From: Lepidostoma basale
Taxonomy: Eukaryota; Arthropoda; Insecta; Trichoptera; Lepidostomatidae
Direction of reading: 5' to 3'
Assembly (NCBI GenBank): GCA_022606425.2
Contig: JAHDVF020001353.1
Location: 1,178,001-1,242,000 of the forward strand
Length of the DNA stretch: 64,000 nucleotides
This document shows positions 55,901 to 64,000 of this stretch, piece by piece; position 1 is the first letter of the stretch; every line of letters starts with the position of its first letter. The translations under genes and the position numbers were made by a program. The notes beneath the pieces are model-generated. The model was not told the DNA's origin. It saw nothing but the letters and a program-made list of their open reading frames with translations, and made no database searches.

Positions 55901-58900
55901 GCCGAGTCCGCAATCAAAACTATTAGTTTCTTACTACTAAATTGTACATAATATTATGATGAACTGGGACTATCTTTGATTTAATTTGGATATTGTCTTT
56001 TTGGGAGTACCAGCCCGAAGGCTATTGTTCCCCCACATGTTGGAATTTCTTTCTCGGATGTTAAGGTTGGATATTGTTGGATAGTGAGGGGAGGATTACT
56101 TGGAGGTTGTAGTGGGTTGTCTCCGACATTTGGACCTGACTACACGGGTAGGGAGGAAGTGTGGAGTAGTCGGAGGTGGCCATGGACAGAGGCCAAGGCC
56201 TCAAGCTAGGCCAAGGCCTTGGGTGGAGACCGAGGGACGGTGACAAGGAGTGGCCATGGGTGGGGGCCGATCGGTCCTGGACATAGAACCAAGTGGGACA
56301 AGAGTGGCTTAGGGTGTGGGCCGGTAGCCTTGGATGGGGACCGATATGACAATTGGGTTGAGATACAGGATGGGATAAGGATCATAGAAAAGGAAGGGTT
56401 GGGGCATTGGTCGTTGGAGTAAACAGAGGGTCAGCAGCGATGGCAATGGTGGGGCAGGAGGAGGCGGCAGGAGAAGCAAGGGATGGAGGCGTCCGACGAA
56501 AGCCAGCAGGCTCGGAGATGACAGCGGGTCGGAAAGATGGTAACGGCAAAATGGAGTACTGAGTCAATTGAATATTACCAATAGAGACATTAACACACAC
56601 TTGCCTTTTTAAAATTAAATATTGATAAAACAATGTATACAAAAGCTAATGTCCGATAAGGATTGAAATGTGTATTTACAACACAAATTGAAGGGGAATA
56701 TAGAAGAAATTTTACATCAAAGCTCGGGTACAGTGAATTGAAATTGCGTATAATTACCTGGGCATCGGTCTGGTGGGCAACGGGGTGGGCTCATCCAGGA
56801 AGCTGAGGTCCATTTCCTGCAGAACGGGCCTGCGGGTCATGGCGCGGATATCCTCCTGGAGGCCATCCTCGATGGCCGCCATCACGTTGGGGTCCAGCCC
56901 GAAGGGACCGCTCACCGGCCGGGGCGCTTCCCGCCTCAGCGTGTGAGGCCTGACATACACAACAAAATAGTATATTACTAATTTTTCAATAATTAAGTAC
57001 TTATTCATGGACCCTCTATTTGATACCCCTGCCAACGGAAAGGCAACGGATCACTCTGATACAAAACCAACACGGATAAGATTGTTATTTAAGCAAGAAC
57101 TAATAAAATTAGTTTCTAAGATCGTGCTACAGAGCATAGCAGTTCCGTTGGCATGGAATAATCTCCCTGTTAGTATTAAGCACAGTGAAACCCCAATTTT
57201 ACATTTTTAAAGAGACAGGAAAAAAAAGTAATGGGGGGGAAATGTAAATAATTTAATAAACAAACATTTAAATGTATTTTTTTTAAATCGCATAGATTGG
57301 TTCGTGAAACATGTGAATCAAAATGAAACCGATGTAAAAAGGAAGAAAATATTGTAATTAACTTAATGAAAAAAACAAAACATAAAAACAGTTTGCAAAT
57401 GATGATCGCGAATAATGTCAAAAAGAAAAAAGTGCTACAAATCGAGTCAAAAACCAAATGACAGAAGGACAGATGTTAACCGGCAATAATTTAAATATGT
57501 CGGCCAATCACCACGTTACGCACCGTATGCCGAACAATCATATCCGAAACAATGCGCTGACTCATTGTCAAGTGTGCGTAACTCGCATATTTTGAATATT
57601 TGCGACGTACATTGCGGGAAAAAAATGTACTAAAATATATCAAAACTGAAATAATTAAATGCAATTGGCGGGAAAATGTTGAATACATGGACGTAAAATC
57701 CAGATTTCACTGTATGAAGATAACAATGTTAAATTTTATAAAACTACTGAAAAGTGTTTTATAAGTATTTTCCAAGGGGAGTTATAAATTTTACAAAATT
57801 ATCTAAAATTAAATATATAATTTATATCACAACACAAATAGAATAAAACAATCAATAACACAATAGAATAAGACAGTCGACAACACAATAGAATAAGACA
57901 GTCGACAACACAATAGAATAAGACAGTCGACAACACAATAGAATAAGACAGTCGACAACACAATAGGATAAAACAATCAATAACACGATTGGAACAAAAT
58001 GACGGGACGAAACAAATGAATTTGAAAATGTTTATTTTGAAATTACGATCTGCGTCGGGCTTCCACGCTCCTGTTGCGCTTTCTGAAGTTGGCCGGTTGG
58101 TCGAGGTCGTTCAAGGACGGGGTTTTAGGTAAGAACTTCTTCTGCGCTGTGCCCGGCTGTTCAAAGTTCTTGACCTCCTCGCTCAGTCGCCGTCCTTTGA
58201 TTTCCGCCATCCTTTGTTTCATTATTGCGATCTGCCTTCGCTTCTTATCGTCAATTTGAGCCGTTGGGATCGATTGATTACTAAATTATAGCGTGTTATG
58301 AAAGCATGCAAAAAGTATAATGACACCAAATAAAAAATAGATTAACTTATTTCTTTTAAATTATACAGTGCCGCAGATAATAAATGCTATTTATGTTAAC
58401 AGTATTCTGCCTTCTTAATATCGGACCATAATTATTTGTTTATTGTTCCTTGAACAATAATGTAAAACTCCATATTAAATAATTAATATGAATAAAAATG
58501 TCCGTTTTATACATGTTTTATTATATGTTTATCAAAATCAAATAAAATCAGTTTATTACCTCAACATACATTACAAACAATATTGATGTTTAAGGAATCT
58601 ATTGAATACAGGTAAAATATAATAATATATATACAAACATAATGGAGTTCTAGTGCCAACCCTTATGTATGGAAGTGAAGCTTGGAGCTGTCAAGAAAGG
58701 GATGAAAGTATGATAAATGCCGTAGAAATGAGATCTCTGAGAAGAATGTGAGGGAAAACTATATGATAGAATACTGAATAACGAAATTAGGAAAAAGCGA
58801 TCCTGGTTTTTAGTTAGCGAACTTTTTAGTTAGTTAGTAACAAACACAAACCATTGCGCCGTTTCTCCGCAGAGGTAGGCAGAGAGAATGGACCGCCACA

Positions 58901-61900
58901 CTACTCTATCCTGGCAAACTTCTCCAGCTTCCTCTACATTCATACGAGTCATACACGCACGTCTGTTTCCGACTTCTAATATGACCAACCTTTAAAATTT
59001 GATTAATTTGGTCATGCCACGTTTTCCTCGGTTTGCCTCGACTCTGTACTCCATTTACATCATTAACGTATACTTTCTTGACCATTCTTTCTCCATCCAT
59101 GCATTCCATATGTCCGAACCATCGCAGCGATCCTTTCATAATTTTGTTCATAATACCTTCTTCCGCTCTACATTCCTTTCTTATATTAGCATTTGAAATT
59201 CCGTCATATATTGTTCTACTACACATACATCTTAGAGACCTCATCTCTACCGCATTTATTCTGCTTTCATCCTTCTTCTGCCAGTTCCAAGCTTCGCTTC
59301 CATACATTAGGGATGGGACCAGAACTGAATATATATACAAGCATAATGGAGTTCTAGTGCCAATCCTTGTGTATGGAAGTGAAGCTTGCAAGAAATGGAT
59401 GAAAGTAGGATAAATGCCGTAGAAATGAGATCACTGAGAATAATGTGAGGGAAAACTATATGATAGAATACTGAATAACGAAATAAGTAAAAAGCGTTCC
59501 TGGTATTATGTTGTATGTGTATAATATTTGACCTGTACTCAATAGATGCCTTAAACATTTATGCTGTTTGTAATGTCTTTTGAGTAAATAAACTGATTTG
59601 ATTTGATGCGAAATCCTCTAATTTTTTTAATGTTTATGTTAAAACAAATTGTATTATAAATATATAAAGGCACAGTATAAAAATGATCATCTGTTAGAAG
59701 CGTACGAGTAGATAAGCAAGCGGTATATGGTAAAAGGGATGCATATTAAAAACTATAATATTTTTTATATATAATAAAACATTTAATAAATTATATCACA
59801 ATATAAACAAGGATGAGTTTTATAAAAAGAAATATAATGTAGTTGCAGGAAACAAAGCAATGGAAGATGCAATAATAATAATAATAAAGGATAATTATAA
59901 CAGTTTAGAAATAAATGACAATCACCTCATCTGTGGTGGGGGGTAGTTGGGTACCTCCTCTTCTTCTTCTTCATAATCATCTGTAGGCTGACTGGGTTCA
60001 GGTATTATCTGCTTCTGCATGTTAGACTGGAAAGCACATTTTTTTAAATTATTACTCACGCAATATGATAGTTTTAAATATAATTAACAACAACAAACTA
60101 TCACGCGTTACTCCGGAAGGGTAGGCAGAGAGAATGGACTGCCCACTATTCACACACCTCTGTAGCTTCCTCCACATTCATACAGCGAGTGATACACATA
60201 GGTCGATTCTTATGACTTCTAACATGGGTGACTTTTAAAATTTCATTAATTTGGACATGCCATCTCTTTTTCGACCTTTCTCAACTCCGTAATCCATTCA
60301 CATTGTTAATGTAAGCTTCCTTAACCATTCATTCTTCATCCATACGTTTCTTATTCTTAATATTGCATATTTCCCTTATTCCTTCATTGCCTCTGAAACA
60401 CCTGGCACCATATGATTTAAAATAGATAGAGACGAGAAGAAATATGAATTAACCCTTATCGGACGCTAGCTTCTGTGTCTTTTTTATATTTTATTCTATC
60501 AATATTTAATTTTAAAAAGGCACTGTGTATGTTAATTGCTCCATTGGTAATATTCAACAGACAAAGTAATAACGCGCAGATACCACAGACAACAAGATTC
60601 ATCATGTCATGCCATACGACCGCAGGGACAAAGTTTTGTTGTCAAGTCAGAGGTGAGTTACATCCGTTAAGGGTGAATAAGGAATCAGTCATACCTCCTG
60701 CTGTATGGGCCGGCCCGTGGAGCTGAGCGGCAGCAGCATGGACTTGCGGTTGGTGATGTCCTTGCCCTTGGCCGCACGCTTGATCCTCTCCTCCAGTAGA
60801 GAGTGATCCTTGTCAGATATCTGTAATGAAAGAGCATTCTTTAAAATCTTCTGACCCCAAACAACATGTTATTTTTATGTTTCAATCCTGTGATTGATTT
60901 GCAGTTAAATTTATTGATATCTTCGCTGGTTATTGGGATGCCACTTAATGCCCATAGCACACCTCCGCTGCGAAATATGAGTAGCGGAACCGCTGGATGA
61001 ATTCCGCTGCGATCAAGTGTAGATTGAGTAGCGGAACTGGACGGTGGAACGTCACGCGAGTCAGTTGAGTTGAGGCAATCAGAGCGAAATATCGTCGTTA
61101 TCAGAATCAGAGGAGGAAGCAATATTATTGTGGACTTTAACTTTGAAGAGGCATAAAACTCGTAGAATTTGGGTGCACAAGATTAATGAAAAAATGAAGA
61201 AATTAGGAGAAAACCGACTATGTAAAGAACTAGAGTCACATGAAGATCATTTCGATACATATTTTAGAATAAGCCCAGAGTTTTGAAAAATTACATAATC
61301 TTTTGAAGCCATTTATAGTCTGGATGATTTAAAAAATAGAGAATAGAATTTCTGACGTATTGAATTAATTTTTCTGTAAAATCAACGTCCATTTTATGAA
61401 AAAAATGTAGTTTCGCTTTTTATTTTTGTCGACTTCCACAAACACGTGCGGACACAACGCGGCACCGCAACTAAATGGCGGCCGGAGCGCGGAGGTGTGG
61501 CCGGCATCGGAGCAGAACGACGAAACCGGGCGGGGAAAGAGATAGAATTATAGTCAAATGTATGTATGCGTTAGAACAGGCAGCTCCGCAAGTGTTCCGC
61601 TTCTCCTACATACGGACAAGACGTGGCGAAATTACTCCGGCTCCGCTGTTATGGTTTCGCAGCGGAGGTGTGCTACGGGCCTAAGCCTTTTTAATGAGTT
61701 TTTTTTTTTTTTTTACATATACACAGCAGGTTATTTGAATCAAATTACTGTATACAACTTTTTATTCTCATGACATGTGATAGATAGCTAGTCTATCGCC
61801 ATTTTTATTATCACGTGAATCCTACCAGACCAAAAATAGCATGTGAATTTTTTCACACTGTCATTGTCGGGAATCAAACCCAGGACTTTCAGTGTGGCAG

Positions 61901-62268
61901 TCATAGCTTTTTCTACTCTGCCATGAAGACCGTTCCCAAAGGGGTACACAGAGAGAATGGACTGCCGCATATCAACATACATACATTAGGGTCATGCACG
62001 CACGTCGATTTCTCCGACTCCTGACGTGGCCAACATTAATATTATTATTATTCCGAATAATTGTTATGACTTACCTGTCCAATCATCTTGTAGACCTTCT
62101 CCCCTTCCAGGAAGTATGCCTGGACCACGCAGTTGAGGGCTGCATTTCGCACAGAGTTGTCCCGGTCTGAGATCTGGCGTGCAATCTCCTTCAAGGCCGC
62201 GGCCGGAGACGTGCCGCAGATGCTCACTCCGTAGCTCTCTATCAGAAGGCCCAGCACCTCCAGGCATT
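43913..62268 (-). CDS. msps: Mini spindles / CKAP5 (XMAP215) microtubule polymerase, C-terminal part
   Basis: Fourteen exons in transcript order: 62268-62075, 60820-60695, 60026-59926, 56949-56758, 54083-53915, 53086-52895, 51579-51386, 50751-50527, 49335-49212, 48453-48295, 47313-47103, 46308-46247, 45611-45480, 44008-43913 (stop TAA). All phases agree; 724 residues are present. XMAP215 proteins bind tubulin through TOG domains and speed microtubule plus-end growth at spindles and centrosomes. Visible: end of TOG5 (DRDNSVRNAALN, DKDHSLLEERIKRAAK); an acidic linker; TOG6-like helices (FEERLLLALAEQLQ, NNVCVKVLERSDHTALIV, YQELEMKCLWKVMKLIP); EELAQILKRIGEKE; SNFFRKYIERGLREV; a Gly tract (GVSGGGGGGGGGGGM); YYSERLRTLR; final helix IDALKQKLQQIKSANR, comparable to the CKAP5 ending. 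TOG1-4 exons lie beyond 64000. Introns are heavily invaded by transposons. Confidence 0.93.
44080..44755. mobile_element. TTAA MITE (family 2), copy 2, with RT insertion
   Basis: TTAACCCTTAACGGACGTAA at left; the right end is gtctgataagggTTAC. The retroelement 44281-44699 interrupts it between two ATTGATAGAAT copies. It lies in the last msps intron. Confidence 0.7.
44281..44699 (+). mobile_element. Non-LTR RT fragment, (GAA)n tail, with TSD
   Basis: VDQFKYLGSIITKALDPDIE, then WLRNI and FAAVIANVGGTSHGTERRR, ending gaaagaagaag. ATTGATAGAAT precedes (about 44271-44281) and follows (44701-44711): target duplication. Same family as 47755-48025. Confidence 0.75.
45099..45452. mobile_element. MITE with inverted ends TCACCTGAGAGTAAGA
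   Basis: Left TCACCTGAGAGTAAGAAGGT, right complement of cctcttactctcaggtga, about 354 bp. The 82-residue frame inside (45167-45415) has no recognisable domain. Class unknown. It lies within the msps intron, 28 bp from exon 45480-45611. Confidence 0.55.
45672..46075 (-). mobile_element. Non-LTR 3' fragment, (GAA)n tail
   Basis: Same family as 15401-15750 ([21 protein letters not shown] on minus near 46015-45960; W.GR..WDNRRN). Tail ttcttcttcttcttc at 45671. It lies in an msps intron. Confidence 0.65.
46490..46985 (+). mobile_element. (GTTA)n-family non-LTR RT fragment
   Basis: [60 protein letters not shown], then +1 frame [20 protein letters not shown] to SAYPSGETA. Only one frameshift (about 46755). 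It is inserted between msps exons, opposite in direction to msps. Confidence 0.8.
47525..47740. repeat. Head-to-head CATG-class hammerhead-like repeat
   Basis: Inverted arms (attaatacgaatgaaaacgt ... ; tagaagttttattatatttt) around two motifs: 47603-47634 (minus) and 47651-47681 (+), both ...GAAACATGTC with GCCTT/AAGGG-like stem II. The core G is A (GATAA). Confidence 0.5.
47755..48025 (+). mobile_element. Non-LTR 3' fragment, (GAA)n tail
   Basis: VKKVSYLGHVLRGEKYRLLR, LEGKIEGRRGVGRRQMSWLR, FAGVIANVGGT, stop, then acaggaagaagaagaagatt. A clean open 3' terminus. Confidence 0.8.
48560..49025 (+). mobile_element. (GTTA)n-family non-LTR fragment
   Basis: [60 protein letters not shown], ending tgatggttagttagttagtt (49001-49021). 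Internal frameshifts. Confidence 0.75.
49600..50485 (-). mobile_element. Inverted SINE copies and hammerhead-like repeat
   Basis: 50250-50485 is a full minus-strand SINE family 1 (B box complement ggaatcgaacc at about 50420). 49600-49870 is a decayed second copy. 50110-50200 is a SINE family 2 tail. 49905-50010 is a repeat with minus-strand ATGATGA, AGG/CCT, CGAAACATTC. All lie in the msps intron between 49335 and 50527. Confidence 0.6.
50795..51290 (-). mobile_element. (GTTA)n-family retroelement split by a fold-back element
   Basis: Two parts, 50795-50943 and 51155-51290, form one minus-strand copy; the junction sequence TTGAATGTAGC is duplicated. [20 protein letters not shown] is readable in the second part. 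Confidence 0.75.
50944..51154. mobile_element. 211-bp fold-back element with hammerhead-like motif and 11-bp TSD
   Basis: Flanked by TTGAATGTAGC at 50933-50943 and 51155-51165. Inside: inverted arms tgtatttagttaaaac / ttttaactaaatacaca. On minus: CTGAAGA (fits CUGANGA), T, GCCAGcgagCTGCC, GAAA, TAGGTC; on +: ACCGAAACCGGTC. It has no open frame. A related copy is at 30340-30520. Confidence 0.75.
51660..52590. other. msps intron, AT-rich, nothing recognised
   Basis: Blocks near 51700 (gtgggtattctgcgaaaaaa) and 52480 (tttttcgcagaatacccac) are inverted to each other, so the stretch may be one large old MITE of about 800 bp. No coding sequence. Confidence 0.45.
52603..52633 (+). ncRNA. CATG-class hammerhead-like motif
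   Basis: CTGATAA, T, GCCTT-AGA-AGGGC, GAAA, CATGTC. One base off CTGANGA at the catalytic G. The 3' flank (aaaatataataaaacttcta) is shared by at least four copies in the window. Confidence 0.35.
53300..53480. repeat. Fold-back repeat, third hammerhead-like variant
   Basis: Minus: GACGATGA, AGG..CCT, TTGAAACTCACC; the right side repeats gatgaaagtgtgaaattttt. Related to 49905-50010. Highly decayed. Confidence 0.35.
53557..53850 (+). mobile_element. Truncated piggyBac-like element
   Basis: A copy of the left part of 16663-17318: gccggcgaatcgccggcc and gagccggcgattcgccggt palindromes, and ATGGCAGAACGC... as the transposase start. It breaks off about 65 bp before the msps exon boundary at 53915. 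TTAA at 53557-53560. Confidence 0.65.
54185..54660 (-). mobile_element. (GTTA)n-family non-LTR RT fragment
   Basis: Minus strand with one continuous 121-codon frame: [80 protein letters not shown]. One of the least decayed copies. Confidence 0.8.
54687..54726 (+). ncRNA. Hammerhead-like motif (CCGG class)
   Basis: AGCC, CTGACAA, A, GCTCC-GATA-GAAGT, GAAA, CCGG, TT, GGTT. Stem I AGCC/GGTT pairs with one G-U; stem II is weakened. Same family as 19765. Confidence 0.4.
54773..54964. mobile_element. Fold-back MITE, copy 2
   Basis: atatcgcaccgtgagtgtaa ... ttacactcacgatgcgatat. The right arm is shortened relative to 37663-37931. It lies in an msps intron. Confidence 0.75.
55017..55975. mobile_element. 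TTAA MITE (family 3) split by an RTE-like insertion
   Basis: Left: ggctacatttgcagtccaaa. Right: ttactactaaattgtacata, tgatgaactgggactatctt, matching 38460-38540 inverted. The insertion 55122-55925 is flanked by AGTTTCTT on both sides. Confidence 0.6.
55122..55925 (-). mobile_element. RTE-like retrotransposon 3' part, longest RT frame
   Basis: A 251-residue continuous minus frame: LQVTLNEWADALECNGLRIS, RSKTEYLEC, VSQFKYLGSVLTADANVDTD, RPAMLYGAECWTNKKVHESR, MKMLRWAGGVTRLDHVRNEY, SRLRWYRHVMRRDSEHIVQK, PRRRGRPMATWW, stop, then a GAAGAAAGAG-type tail. It spans the RT thumb (SKTEY, F-K-Y-L-G-S) to the C-terminus; the catalytic Y-x-D-D lies upstream and is missing. The open frame and 8-bp flanking duplication suggest a rather recent, 5'-truncated insertion into the MITE in the msps intron. 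Confidence 0.85.
56040..56480. other. G-rich low-complexity segment
   Basis: The + strand is rich in GG runs (tggatatt..., gccaaggcctcaagctagg, ccaaggccttgggtgg) and resembles a degraded minisatellite with a loose ggccgatNgg...gg pattern. It stands out from the AT-rich introns. No coding assignment. A truncated TTAA MITE family 2 copy follows at 56566-56668. Confidence 0.4.
57000..57200 (+). mobile_element. Decayed CR1/L2-like fragment
   Basis: AVPLAWNNLPVSIKHSETP corresponds to the W-N-x-L-P block of the (ATT)n family. It is short and lies in an msps intron. Confidence 0.5.
57831..58000. repeat. 25-bp minisatellite
   Basis: About 6.5 units of aacacaatagaataagacag+tcgac; four central units are identical and the outer ones diverged. 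It begins about 30 bp downstream (in minus-strand terms) of the alternative msps exon's poly(A) signal. Confidence 0.9.
58031..58036 (-). terminator. msps: Poly(A) signal of the alternative msps exon
   Basis: AATAAA on the minus strand immediately after the TAA stop. It implies a 3' UTR of only a few tens of bases, ending near or in the 25-bp minisatellite. Confidence 0.5.
58043..58280 (-). CDS. msps: Alternative last exon of msps
   Basis: The minus strand has acceptor ATAATTTAG|TAATCAATCG at 58280. Joined to the exon ending ATGAG at 59926, the split codon AG+T reads Ser and opens 78 further codons to a TAA (58043-58045). The product is basic: AQIDDKKRRQIAIMKQRMAE (likely helical), then VKNFEQPGTAQKKFLPKTPS and NFRKRNRSVEARRRS. 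AATAAA on the minus strand (58036-58031) is 6 bp past the stop. No internal GT donor keeps the phase needed for the next exon (56949), so it is a terminal, not a cassette, exon. The isoform would keep TOG1-5 but lose TOG6 and the C-terminal helix. No repeat copy seen. Inferred from sequence only. Confidence 0.7.
58540..59610. mobile_element. Cluster of retroelement fragments
   Basis: 58540-58630 (minus) and 59510-59606 (+) are (TGATT)n-family 3' ends. 58640-58810 (+) and 59341-59500 (+) are near-identical short (GTTA)n-family pieces (gttctagtgccaacccttatg; gaatactgaataacgaaata). 58850-59340 (minus) is a longer one with [20 protein letters not shown] and [19 protein letters not shown]. The repeated flanks suggest a local inverted duplication. 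Confidence 0.7.
60098..60390 (-). mobile_element. (GTTA)n-family 3' fragment, decayed
   Basis: aactatcacgcgttactccg ... gtaggcagagagaatggact on + is the complement of the family 3' end. Reading frames are lost. It lies in an msps intron. Confidence 0.65.
60449..60677. mobile_element. TTAA MITE (family 2), inverted copy
   Basis: TTAACCCTTATCGGACGCTA ... acatccgttaagggTGAA, the inverse orientation of 32731-32965. Its right end lies 17 bp from the msps exon 60820-60695 donor. Confidence 0.65.
60949..61681. mobile_element. PIF/Harbinger-like element, internally deleted
   Basis: Ends TGCCCATAGCACACCTCCGC and the complement of gaggtgtgctacgggcc; TAA on both sides (60946-60948, 61682-61684). Inside, + strand 61150-61290 reads RIWVHKINEKMKKLGENRL and HFDTYFRISPEF then a stop: the decayed N-terminal W-V-H and F-R-(M/I)-S blocks of Harbinger nucleases. 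Confidence 0.7.
61705..62045 (-). mobile_element. Inverted SINE family 1 and retroelement scrap
   Basis: 61705-61935: SINE with B box complement gggaatcaaaccc (about 61869) and body gatagatagctagtctatcg. 61936-62040: (GTTA)n-family 3' piece (gagagaatggactgccgcat). It ends 30 bp before the msps exon 62268-62075. Confidence 0.6.
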
Positions 62269-62364
62269 CTGAAACACAACACTACCATATTACCGACCTG
62301 ACAATTGCACCGCTTGACAATTGTAATGGAATATCTCGAAATAAGGGAGTTTGGTAGCTATTTA

Positions 62365-62985
62365 TTAATTTATTTATTATTATGATGATTTGTATTTTAA
62401 GTGCGCCGTTTTGTAAAATCAATTACTCCAAGGGCGCACTAGGAAATGACTGACCGAACAGTACAGTCTTCAGAAGTTTCTTAAATTTAACGTCACTGTC
62501 CTCATACTTAATACTAACATGGAGGCTATTCCACGCCAACAGACCCTCAAGGCTGAAAGCACGATCATAGAAACATGCTTTATTGGCTCTGACTGGAATT
62601 GCTATGTTGTTTGCACTTGTTTCTACTGATCGGAGTGAACGTTGCCTTTCCGTTGGCATGGGTGTCACGCAGAGGTCCGATCTATCTGTGGCTTTAACAC
62701 ACCGCATTCCTCTTAGGTATACTGGGAACCAATAATCTTTAGATAAGGAGGGATGGGTTCATACATTCCCACATTTACAGACTTATTAGTGGATCCTTTG
62801 AGAACTCTGCCATCTTGGAGGGTTATCCATCTTTATGACCCAATGGTTACCTTCGACAGCGTCGACAAAGCAGAATCAACCTGTCTCTGGTGATGCGGGT
62901 GGGGAGAGCAATCAAACCACTGAACACGATCACTTCTAAGATGGACATTTTTCATATTGATGAAACAATGTTCAAAAAGGAAAAT
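62365..62985. mobile_element. CR1/L2-like and (TGATT)n-family fragments
   Basis: 62365-62710 (minus): (ATT)n tail and YDRAFSLEGLLAWNSLHVSI, a W-N-x-L block. 62711-62985 (+): gggaaccaataatctttaga ... ctggtgatgcgggtggggag ... gatggacatttttcatattg, matching 34490-34760. They lie in the msps intron upstream of exon 62268. Confidence 0.65.
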
Positions 62986-63164
62986 AGTCAAAATACTGTA
63001 AAGTACTCAGCCTCATTAGCGTCCTACTTATTCATGTGTGACAATGTCGATGCATTCTTCCAAATCGGCGACCTAAATGTTTTTATATTTGTAAAGTCAA
63101 TTTGGATAAAAAAAAATGTAATATGCATACTTCCTAAACAACAAAACAGCAGCAACTCTTGCTA

Positions 63165-63720
63165 ACTAACTAACCATCACGCCGTCTCCGAAGGAGTATG
63201 CAGAAAGAATAGACCGCCACACTGTTCTTTCCAACATACCTATCTTGCGTCCTCTACATTCATACATTGTGTCGTACACGCACTTCGATTTATCCAACTC
63301 CTTACGTGGCTGACATTAATATTTGATTAATTTGATCATACCACATTTTCATCACGCCGGTACTCCGCAGGGGTAGGTAGAGAGAATGGACCGCCACACT
63401 ACTCTATCCTGACACACCTCTCTAGCTTCCTCCACATTCATACAGCGAGTCATACACGCACATCAATTCTTCCCGCTTCTAACATGTCCAACCAGTAAAA
63501 TTTGATTAATTTGGTCATGCCATGTTTTCCTCGGTGTACCTCGACTCCGTACTCCATTTACATTGTTCACGTATATTTTTTTAACCATTCTTTCTTCACC
63601 CATGCGCTCCATATGTCCGAACCAATGCAGCGATCCTTTCATAATTTTGTTCATAATACCTTATTTCGCTTTACATTGCATTCTAATATCAGGATTTTGA
63701 GATTCTGTCATACTTGATTC
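63165..63720 (-). mobile_element. Two (GTTA)n-family copies in tandem
   Basis: 63165-63345 and 63350-63720, both minus. The second encodes [59 protein letters not shown]. Confidence 0.75.
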
Positions 63721-64000
63721 GTATTTGATTGATTACTTAACAAAAATATGATCTATTTTACAAAATATGTTCTGTTTTACTAAATTACAAATAAATTAAA
63801 TTTTACTAAATTACAAAAATATTCTGTCATATTTGATTGATTACTCTACAAAAATATCAAGTTACCAATTACAATAACAAATGATACAATATAAATTAAT
63901 CATTTTAAAAGAAAAAGGTTTCACCTATTTTGATGTATGTATCGTCTATCTTCATATAAAACTGGACCACCATAATTTCGGTTTAACCAAAATATGGTGC
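63721..64000. other. msps intron to window end
   Basis: AT-rich. A segment duplicated around 63710-63850 (tgattgattact..., caaaaatat). No msps exon found; the preceding TOG5 exon must lie beyond 64000. Confidence 0.4.

Noticed and set aside
63900..64000. Upstream msps TOG5 exon
   Set aside because: The minus-strand frame here (VVQFYMKIDDTYI) does not resemble the expected TOG5 residues before CLEVLG, and no donor gives the needed phase.

Overview
The window looks like an insect nuclear chromosome (possibly hemipteran; order uncertain). Genes are split into many short exons with GT-AG introns. The DNA is AT-rich and crowded with eukaryotic transposons: mariner, piggyBac-like, PIF/Harbinger-like, pogo-like, many 5'-truncated non-LTR retrotransposons and tRNA-derived SINEs. 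Nothing is bacterial, and I found no operon, CRISPR array or viral gene.

Three host genes can be read. (1) 289-4768, + strand: the last two exons of Tollip, ending in its CUE ubiquitin-binding domain. (2) 12718-29330, + strand: a complete 14-exon Acsf3 gene (mitochondrial malonyl-CoA/methylmalonyl-CoA synthetase, 619 codons). All exon phases join cleanly and one intron is of GC-AG type. (3) 62268 down to 43913, - strand: the last 14 constitutive exons of mini spindles (msps, the CKAP5/XMAP215 microtubule polymerase), from the end of TOG5 to the stop codon. Acsf3 and msps converge across a transposon-filled gap of about 14.6 kb. The three genes have unrelated jobs: endosomal/innate-immune adaptor, mitochondrial acyl-CoA activation, microtubule growth.

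Most of the remaining sequence is layered repeats. Four or more non-LTR families each carry their own 3' microsatellite tail: (GTTA)n, (GAA)n, (TGATT)n and (ATT)n. The (GTTA)n family has about 20 copies. Several families of TTAA-flanked MITEs serve as landing sites for retrotransposons. A nearly intact mariner with perfect TA flanks sits inside one retrotransposon copy; a one-base deletion shifts its transposase frame near the C-terminus.

The two most interesting signals are these. First, an in-phase alternative last exon of msps at 58280-58043 has its own stop and poly(A) signal and would give a short isoform lacking TOG6 and the C-terminal tail. Second, a scattered set of hammerhead-ribozyme-like motifs (CTGANGA, stem II, GAAA, a self-complementary CCGG or CATG, GTH) sits in fold-back repeats, with compensatory stem I changes between copies. 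This is the arrangement known from Penelope-like retroelements. Here the motifs mark mobile fold-back elements, one with an 11-bp target duplication, one apparently the source of a 21-bp tandem array, and one split by a MITE.
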